Below, one piece after another: positions 29,868 to 33,530 of a stretch of DNA of 33,530 bases. Numbering within the stretch: position 1 is the first letter of the stretch; every line of letters starts with the position of its first letter. The notes under the pieces were generated by a model. It was not told the origin of the DNA and searched no databases. It saw nothing but the letters and a program-made list of their open reading frames with translations. This stretch comes from an uncultured Clostridia bacterium (GTDB taxonomy: Bacteria > Bacillota > Clostridia > Oscillospirales > Ruminococcaceae), in the NCBI GenBank assembly GCA_948465665.1, contig CAOJXI010000003.1, forward strand, positions 1 to 33,530, written 5' to 3'. The position numbers were made by a program, and so were the translations under genes.

Positions 29868-30593
29868 CTAACAAAGGATAACATTATCGTAGTCTTTAAT
29901 AACATCATACATAAGGCTATTGGCAATCCATTTAACCCCTGCTGTACCAGAACGACCAGGATCAACAATGAAAACCTTATTTGTTCCAGTATTAATCCCA
30001 CTTACATTTAGATAATGTACCGCATCGTAGCCAAAGTCAGAAACATGTCTATAGGTGTCAATCACTGGAATGGGGGGATAGTCCCCTATAATTGCATAAT
30101 AAAATTCATTTAGCATATCATCAATGCTATAAACTCCAACCTGCGCATATCCAGTATGTGACTGCCTGTCATTAAGTACATCCAAGAGAGTTTGAATGTC
30201 AATATATTCTGTCTCGTCGGTAGCACCCATAGCACTAGCAAGGCTGGATGTAGATGGAATTGTCCCATTTATATAGGCTAAGGTTTGCTTTGCAGTAAAT
30301 ACTGCACACCATGTAGGGTGTCCAGTTTGTGCATAATGGGGAACACTGATGGTTACAGTCCGTACCCTCTCTAAAGAAAAGGGGTTACTGCGGTTGCCGC
30401 TTAACTTATCCTTAACCTGTGTAATTTGTTCAGGGGTACCAATACGTTCAATGCTCTCTATTTGTTTTTGTGTTGTAGTTAGAAGGTCAGGAACATCCCT
30501 TTTAACATCCTCTGCTGCAAACGCCGGCATAGAGGAAACCGCGCTCATAGAGAGCGCCAAAAGAACCGCCACGAATTTCCTTAGCTTTTTCAT
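29868..30593 (-). CDS. Secreted C39-like (papain-fold) cysteine peptidase
   Basis: A 241-aa precursor with signal peptide MKKLRKFVAVLLALSMSAVS, cleaved near AFAAED. A ~50-residue linker precedes a C39-type domain: Gln89 and Cys96 in VPHYAQTGHPTWCAVFTAKQ, His193 in YDAVHYLNVSGI and Asp211 in VFIVDPGRSG form the expected oxyanion/catalytic set. It is not fused to an ABC exporter, so it is an extracellular stand-alone enzyme or inhibitor-like relative; the substrate is unknown. GGAGG is 11 nt before the ATG. Its upstream region carries the CGTCAC...TGTCT motif divergent from the ECF sigma operon, and its leader and signal peptide are paralogous to the broken gene at 13060. Confidence 0.8.
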   Translation of the reverse strand: MKKLRKFVAVLLALSMSAVSSMPAFAAEDVKRDVPDLLTTTQKQIESIERIGTPEQITQVKDKLSGNRSNPFSLERVRTVTISVPHYAQTGHPTWCAVFTAKQTLAYINGTIPSTSSLASAMGATDETEYIDIQTLLDVLNDRQSHTGYAQVGVYSIDDMLNEFYYAIIGDYPPIPVIDTYRHVSDFGYDAVHYLNVSGINTGTNKVFIVDPGRSGTAGVKWIANSLMYDVIKDYDNVILC

Positions 30594-30672
30594 AAGAAAA
30601 GCCCTCCTTAATTATTTTATTCCCATACTGCGCACATATAGGAATTCTCAGGAAATTTCCCTATTGCTAAAT

Positions 30673-30701
30673 AAAGACAACTAAGAAGAAAAAACGTGAC
30701 G
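30673..30701 (-). promoter_or_regulatory. ECF-type promoter motif, peptidase side
   Basis: On the minus strand CGTCACG (30701 to 30695), 16 nt and GTCTTTATT. It is identical in spacing to the sigma-side motif; the two -35-like blocks form the inverted repeat AAACGTGACG / CGTCACGTTT (30692-30701, 30734-30743). Confidence 0.6.
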
Positions 30702-30733
30702 AAAAAATTTTGGAAAAAATTTTTTTAAAAAAC

Positions 30734-30762
30734 CGTCACGTTTCGGCTGTTCAGTTGTCTTA
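30734..30762 (+). promoter_or_regulatory. ECF-type promoter motif, sigma operon side
   Basis: CGTCACG (30734-30740), 16 nt and GTCTTAATT, ending about 24 nt before the sigma gene start. It suggests autoregulation of the sigma operon. Confidence 0.6.
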
Positions 30763-30785
30763 ATTGAAAAGGAGGTGAAAAGGGC

Positions 30786-31346
30786 GTGGGAGAAGTAAAA
30801 GAAAGAAGTCCTTTATTCAATGGCGAGGCACGAAAGAAACTGATTGAAAGGGTATACCGGAGTTCGTTTCAAAAGCTGTGCTGGTTTTCCTATACAATTG
30901 CAGAGGATATGGAAACAGCCGAAGAACTTACAACTGAGGCATTTGTCAGACTAATGGAACATCAGCCGGAACTATACGAAGAAAGTGAAGAGGGTATCAT
31001 TAGATATCTTTGCGCAAGTATCCGAAATATTAGTTTAAATTGGATAAAAGGACAAAAGTTTCGGGAACATCTCTCACTTAATGCTACATTAATGGACGAT
31101 CTTTCCCTTTTCGAAGTGATTGCAGACCCTAACGAGACTCCAGAACAGAAAGTCTCGCGTCAGGAGATGTACAATACGCTGCATAATGCAATTGAACAAC
31201 TGTCCCTAAGACAAAAGAAATGTATAGAGTTTTACATACAGGGACTAGACCATAACGAAATTGCAAAGCGGATGAATATAACCCCTGACGCATCAAGATC
31301 ACTTAGAGCTAGAGCAATTGAAAATCTGCGTTCCATTCTGGGTTGA
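30786..31346 (+). CDS. ECF-type RNA polymerase sigma factor
   Basis: A 186-aa protein with sigma-70 region 2 at about residues 20-90 (ETAEELTTEAFVRLMEH; IIRYLCASIRNISLNWIKGQ) and region 4 at about 130-184 (IEQLSLRQKKCIEFYIQGLD, HNEIAKRMNITPDASRSLRA). It lacks regions 1 and 3, as ECF factors do. The start is GTG with GGAGGTG 8 nt upstream. It is followed after 36 nt by a DUF4367-type membrane protein gene, the usual anti-sigma position. The bipartite motif in its own upstream region suggests self-activation. Confidence 0.92.
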   Translation: MGEVKERSPLFNGEARKKLIERVYRSSFQKLCWFSYTIAEDMETAEELTTEAFVRLMEHQPELYEESEEGIIRYLCASIRNISLNWIKGQKFREHLSLNATLMDDLSLFEVIADPNETPEQKVSRQEMYNTLHNAIEQLSLRQKKCIEFYIQGLDHNEIAKRMNITPDASRSLRARAIENLRSILG

Positions 31347-31382
31347 AACCTCAATCAATAAAAGCGGAAGGAAGGTGAGTCC

Positions 31383-32114
31383 ATGTTTCCCCATGAAGAA
31401 AATAACCATTCTTTTAAATGGACACAGGAAGAAGAGGAGGAAGCGTATAAGGAATTTTTGGAATCTATGAAAACGTTCCCAGAATCTCAGATAACTCAGG
31501 AAAAATTCTTTTCAGAGGAAAAGCTGGAACGCATCCACGAACGGATTTTTGGACAAACCAAGCCTAAACGGTTTCCACGTGCAAAGAAATTTTGGGTAAT
31601 TGTTGCAGCTGCTGCCGCTATTTTAGGTACTATGACGACAGCGGCAGCTTTTCAGAACCGCTTTCGAAGGTTTTTTCTTCATGAATCCAGCATTGCCACG
31701 GATGTAGAAGTCCTGCCGCCGGATGATGGCGAAAACAGCGAAACAATCTCTTATTATTGGGATGCCGAGTATGTACCGGAAGGGTATACCGTTTATTTTT
31801 CGGATATTTCCGATATGGATACTACAATTATGTATACTAATGAGGGGGAAAACCCTATTACAATTTCAACAATCTCTCTTACTGCAATCCCATCCATTGA
31901 TACAGAGGATACACAAAAACAGGATGTGGAAATTGCTGGCGGCTCAGGATATCTATATACCACATCAGATGAGTCCAAAATAAGGCTGCTGCTTTTATAT
32001 GCTGATTGTGTCCTTTTTATCAGCGGGGAAGGGATTTCTCGGGAGGAACTGTTTAAAATGACAGACTCCCTTTATACAACAAATATTACCATAAATCAGG
32101 AGGATTTGCAATGA
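31383..32114 (+). CDS. Membrane-anchored anti-sigma factor with DUF4367-like domain
   Basis: A 243-aa protein. A cytoplasmic acidic N-terminus (TQEEEEEAYKEFLESM) is followed by one membrane helix at about 70-90 (FWVIVAAAAAILGTMTTAAA) and an extracellular domain from about 125 to 240 (YYWDAEYVPEGYTVYFSD, then SGYLYTTSDESKIRLLLLYA) that matches the pattern of DUF4367 proteins. Gene position behind the ECF sigma and this topology support a role in holding the sigma factor until an envelope signal. GGAAGGTGAG precedes the ATG. It overlaps the next gene by four bases. Confidence 0.87.
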   Translation: MFPHEENNHSFKWTQEEEEEAYKEFLESMKTFPESQITQEKFFSEEKLERIHERIFGQTKPKRFPRAKKFWVIVAAAAAILGTMTTAAAFQNRFRRFFLHESSIATDVEVLPPDDGENSETISYYWDAEYVPEGYTVYFSDISDMDTTIMYTNEGENPITISTISLTAIPSIDTEDTQKQDVEIAGGSGYLYTTSDESKIRLLLLYADCVLFISGEGISREELFKMTDSLYTTNITINQEDLQ

Positions 32115-32551
32115 ACATCAGAAAAATTTTAGCGTCTGTTTTGACCGTAAGCGCGGTAATATGCTCCATAGGGAACGGCGTATTTGCTTATGAAAGCAGA
32201 AACGAGGGAGAAAATGTCTCTGTGCAAAATGAGGGATCTGTTTTAAGATATGCCCAAATAGCAAAATTCACTCCCACAATTAACTCCAGCGGATCTATCA
32301 AAGTCAGTCTCACCCTTCGGTCTGGTTTAGACTATTCCATGACGCTTGAACTTGAACAGTATGTCGGCGGTTCCTGGGAGTCCATCGACAGTTGGTATTT
32401 AGATGGGAATTATGCTGGCACCATCTCCGAAAGCTGTTCTTTGGAAAGCGGGGAAAGATACCGCGCCCGCGCCTATGTGGAGGTATACGACGAATACGGG
32501 GATATTGTGGAAAGCACCACTAAGTATTCCTCCGCTATAACTGCCCGCTGA
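32111..32551 (+). CDS. Small secreted beta-rich protein (DUF6147-like)
   Basis: A 146-aa precursor with signal peptide MNIRKILASVLTVSAVICSI, cleaved near VFAYES. The ~120-residue mature part is beta-rich: FTPTINSSGSIKVSLTLRS, MTLELEQYVGGSWESIDSWY, ERYRARAYVEVYDEYGDIVE. It resembles secreted DUF6147-type proteins of Clostridia, an assignment made from memory of the pattern. AGGAGG is 8 nt before the ATG, and the start overlaps the anti-sigma stop (ATGA). It is the last gene of the ECF operon and is followed by a terminator. It may be the signal, an effector at the envelope or a target of the divergent peptidase; none of these is shown. Confidence 0.72.
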   Translation: MNIRKILASVLTVSAVICSIGNGVFAYESRNEGENVSVQNEGSVLRYAQIAKFTPTINSSGSIKVSLTLRSGLDYSMTLELEQYVGGSWESIDSWYLDGNYAGTISESCSLESGERYRARAYVEVYDEYGDIVESTTKYSSAITAR

Positions 32552-32594
32552 AACCTGCTCCTGCTTTTTCCATCATAATTCCAAAATTTCCAGA

Positions 32595-32636
32595 GGTTCC
32601 CATACCGCTTTCCCGCAGTATGGGAACCGCCCTTTT
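32595..32636 (+). terminator. Intrinsic terminator of the ECF operon
   Basis: GGTTCCCATAC (32595-32605) pairs with GTATGGGAACC (32618-32628), followed by GCCCTTTTC. Confidence 0.75.
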
Positions 32637-32650
32637 CATCTATAAAATTC

Positions 32651-32680
32651 TTGACAAAGCCTTTTCGGGGGATGTATAAT
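32651..32680 (+). promoter_or_regulatory. sRNA promoter, TA-like locus C
   Basis: Consensus TTGACA (32651-32656), an 18-bp spacer and TATAAT (32675-32680). Confidence 0.85.
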
Positions 32681-32686
32681 AAAAAC

Positions 32687-32771
32687 AAATGAGGGGCCCG
32701 TAAGACGGCTGCTCCCCCTACTGGTTACAAAGAAATAGCCGTAGAGTTGTCAGTCTGGCGGCTATTTCTTT
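32687..32771 (+). ncRNA. Putative antitoxin sRNA, locus C
   Basis: A predicted ~85-nt RNA starting AACAAATGAGGGGCCCGTAA, with GACGGCTGCTCCCCC. Relative to loci A and B, ACGAGG has become ATGAGG and GGTTGC has become GGCTGC; the same changes occur at the 5' side of the locus C peptide mRNA. It ends in a 13-bp terminator stem overlapping the peptide gene. Confidence 0.7.
32729..32771. terminator. Shared terminator hairpin, locus C
   Basis: AAAGAAATAGCCG (32729-32741) pairs perfectly with CGGCTATTTCTTT (32759-32771). Compared with A and B, a T-A pair in the stem has become C-G (AACCG/CGGTT to AGCCG/CGGCT), a compensatory change that keeps the stem. Confidence 0.75.
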
Positions 32772-32875
32772 GTTATGTTATGGAACAGATTAATCAACGC
32801 GATAACAAGGTTAATGATACTTACTACCGCAGTTATGGACTGAAGCAAAGCGCTCCAAGTAACAACATCTGCCAT
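32762..32875 (-). CDS. 37-aa hydrophobic type I toxin-like peptide, locus C
   Basis: The peptide begins MADVVTWSALLQSITAVVSI and continues with INLVIALINLF and the tail HNITKK. It differs from the A/B peptide at about a third of positions, all conservative within the helix, while VVTW, LLQ, VSIINLVI and FHN are kept: a pattern of selection on protein sequence. GGGAGGGG (32882-32889) precedes the ATG. A longer in-frame reading of 96 aa from 33052 would cover the structured leader and is not credible. Confidence 0.78.
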   Translation of the reverse strand: MADVVTWSALLQSITAVVSIINLVIALINLFHNITKK

Positions 32876-32881
32876 CCGCTT

Positions 32882-32922
32882 CCCCTCCCTTCTGCGCGCA
32901 GACCGCACGCTTGCGGAAGGGG
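32882..32922 (-). promoter_or_regulatory. SD-sequestering leader hairpin, locus C
   Basis: CCCCTTCCGC (32913-32922) faces the SD segment at 32882-32895. The arms have changed from loci A/B but the pairing is retained. Confidence 0.6.
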
Positions 32923-33042
32923 CTGCACATGCTTCAAAGAAATGTACTCCCCTTCCTGGAAAGTCCGCAGGGGGAGCAGCCGCCCGTCCGGTTTGAATCC
33001 TTGGATGGTCTCCAAACCGCGGGTTCCTCATTTGTTTCTCTA

Positions 33043-33071
33043 AAAATACCATATTTTTCCTATTTTGTCAA
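33043..33071 (-). promoter_or_regulatory. Peptide mRNA promoter, locus C
   Basis: Minus-strand TTGACA (33066-33071), a 17-bp spacer and TATTTT (33043-33048). The -10 is weaker than in A and B. Confidence 0.65.
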
Positions 33072-33090
33072 TCGTTTTATGCCGATGAAA

Positions 33091-33129
33091 GGGGTATGCT
33101 GTAAAATTTTGCAGCATACCCCTTATTTT
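33091..33129. terminator. Strong hairpin between locus C and the small membrane protein gene
   Basis: GGGGTATGCTG (33091-33101) pairs with CAGCATACCCC (33112-33122), followed by TTATTTT on the plus strand and TTTCAT on the minus strand. It may insulate the promoter of locus C from neighbours. Confidence 0.6.
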
Positions 33130-33244
33130 GGGCTGATTTCCAGAATCATCCGATTCTGACTGGGGTTTTTTCTCTCCTTTCGGGGAACCATACCATTACA
33201 GCCGGTTATTACCGGCCTATCATTGTGAAAGAAGGTACTATATT

Positions 33245-33427
33245 ATGAATCGAGTCATGTCTTCCGCTGTATCCGGCCTTGTGCTGACTGCTGCCATTGG
33301 AACCGCTGCCTATATGGCTTCCCACAGCCCCCAAGCCAAACGCAGGAAGTTAAAACGTACTGCCAACCATGCCCTCCATACTTTGGGGGATATGGTGGAC
33401 ACGGTTGCCTGCATGATGCACGGATAA
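33245..33427 (+). CDS. Small membrane-associated protein
   Basis: A 60-aa protein: an N-terminal hydrophobic helix (SSAVSGLVLTAAIGTAAYMA) then a basic segment (QAKRRKLKRTANHALHTLGD) and MVDTVACMMHG. Similar 55-65 aa proteins with a glycine/alanine helix and a GDMVD-type tail are common in Clostridia, but I know no function. GAAGG lies 9 nt before the ATG. It is a stand-alone gene between a strong hairpin and the mobile-element end. Confidence 0.65.
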   Translation: MNRVMSSAVSGLVLTAAIGTAAYMASHSPQAKRRKLKRTANHALHTLGDMVDTVACMMHG

Positions 33428-33437
33428 CTGTTCCTAA

Positions 33438-33530
33438 GAGCCTGTTTAGGATCTCAACGTGTGCGGATTAGCGAGCGGATTTTTTGCCCAGCAAGGCAAA
33501 AACCCGCAGCAATCCTGACGGATTGCAAGG
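33438..33530. mobile_element. Left end of an IS5-like MITE or IS, cut by the window end
   Basis: It starts GAGCCTGTTTAGGATCTCAA, identical for 29 bases to the 48-bp element at 216, after a TAA that fits a TNA target. It continues into CCGCAGCAATCCTGACGG, the block shared with the two 161-bp MITEs, and so links the two repeat groups. Its right end and any transposase lie outside the window. Confidence 0.7.

Noticed and set aside
32762-33052. 96-aa reading of the locus C peptide
   Set aside because: The extra N-terminal 59 residues are read from the structured leader and have no equivalent in frame in loci A and B; the SD GGGAGGGG supports the internal ATG at 32875.

Overview
The window looks like chromosome of a spore-forming-type Clostridia bacterium (Bacillota), most likely an Oscillospirales/Ruminococcaceae-like lineage. 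The reasons are strong GGAGG-type ribosome binding sites with ATG, GTG and TTG starts, sigma-A-type TTGACA/TATAAT promoters, Firmicute protein families (VanW, YitT, MATE, DUF4367 anti-sigma, MoxR-DUF58-transglutaminase) and a mid GC content by eye. No phage or plasmid core genes are seen. Genus-level placement is inference only.

Layout. 1-4.5 kb: an XRE regulator, then a leftward run of APH-type phosphotransferase, HD hydrolase and metallophosphoesterase, then a TPR-type unknown. This block is bracketed by inverted copies of a hairpin repeat. 4.5-10.3 kb: a tightly overlapping MoxR ATPase / DUF58 / TgpA-like transglutaminase operon plus a DUF6273-like protein. 10.4-12.9 kb: tRNA-Leu(UAA), a VanW protein and a GH3 (NagZ-like) lipoprotein. 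12.9-13.7 kb: remains of a secreted-protein gene broken by a 2-nt deletion and by a 161-bp MITE, plus another inverted-repeat element. 13.8-16.7 kb: an MFS transporter, a convergent operon of three small uncharacterised proteins, and a YfcE/MJ0936-type phosphodiesterase. 16.7-20.4 kb: ilvD followed by a PrpR/NtrC-like regulator whose ATPase motifs are degenerate. 20.6-21.5 kb: two tandem type I toxin-antitoxin-like loci. 21.6-26.3 kb: MATE, YitT, a second MITE copy, and a polar amino-acid ABC transporter with an ARG-box-like palindrome upstream. 26.4-29.8 kb: an orphan HipA-like kinase and three exported or lipoprotein genes. 29.9-32.6 kb: a divergent ECF sigma / anti-sigma / secreted protein operon facing a secreted C39-like cysteine peptidase. 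32.6-33.1 kb: a third toxin-antitoxin copy. The window ends in a small membrane protein and the cut-off end of another IS5-like MITE.

Two systems deserve attention. (1) A three-copy family of compact loci, each made of a ~85-nt sRNA and a convergent ~300-nt mRNA for a 37-38 aa hydrophobic, Lys-tailed peptide. The loci have good promoters at both ends, a shared terminator that contains the peptide stop codon, an SD-sequestering leader hairpin, and matching 5' ends on both RNAs that change together between copies. This has the architecture of a type I toxin-antitoxin system (compare bsrG/SR4, txpA/ratA and par/fst), but the peptide family is not one I can name. (2) A putative self-contained ECF regulon: the same bipartite motif (CGTCAC...TGTCT) lies upstream of the sigma operon, the divergent secreted peptidase and, 18 kb away, the broken paralogue of that peptidase gene.
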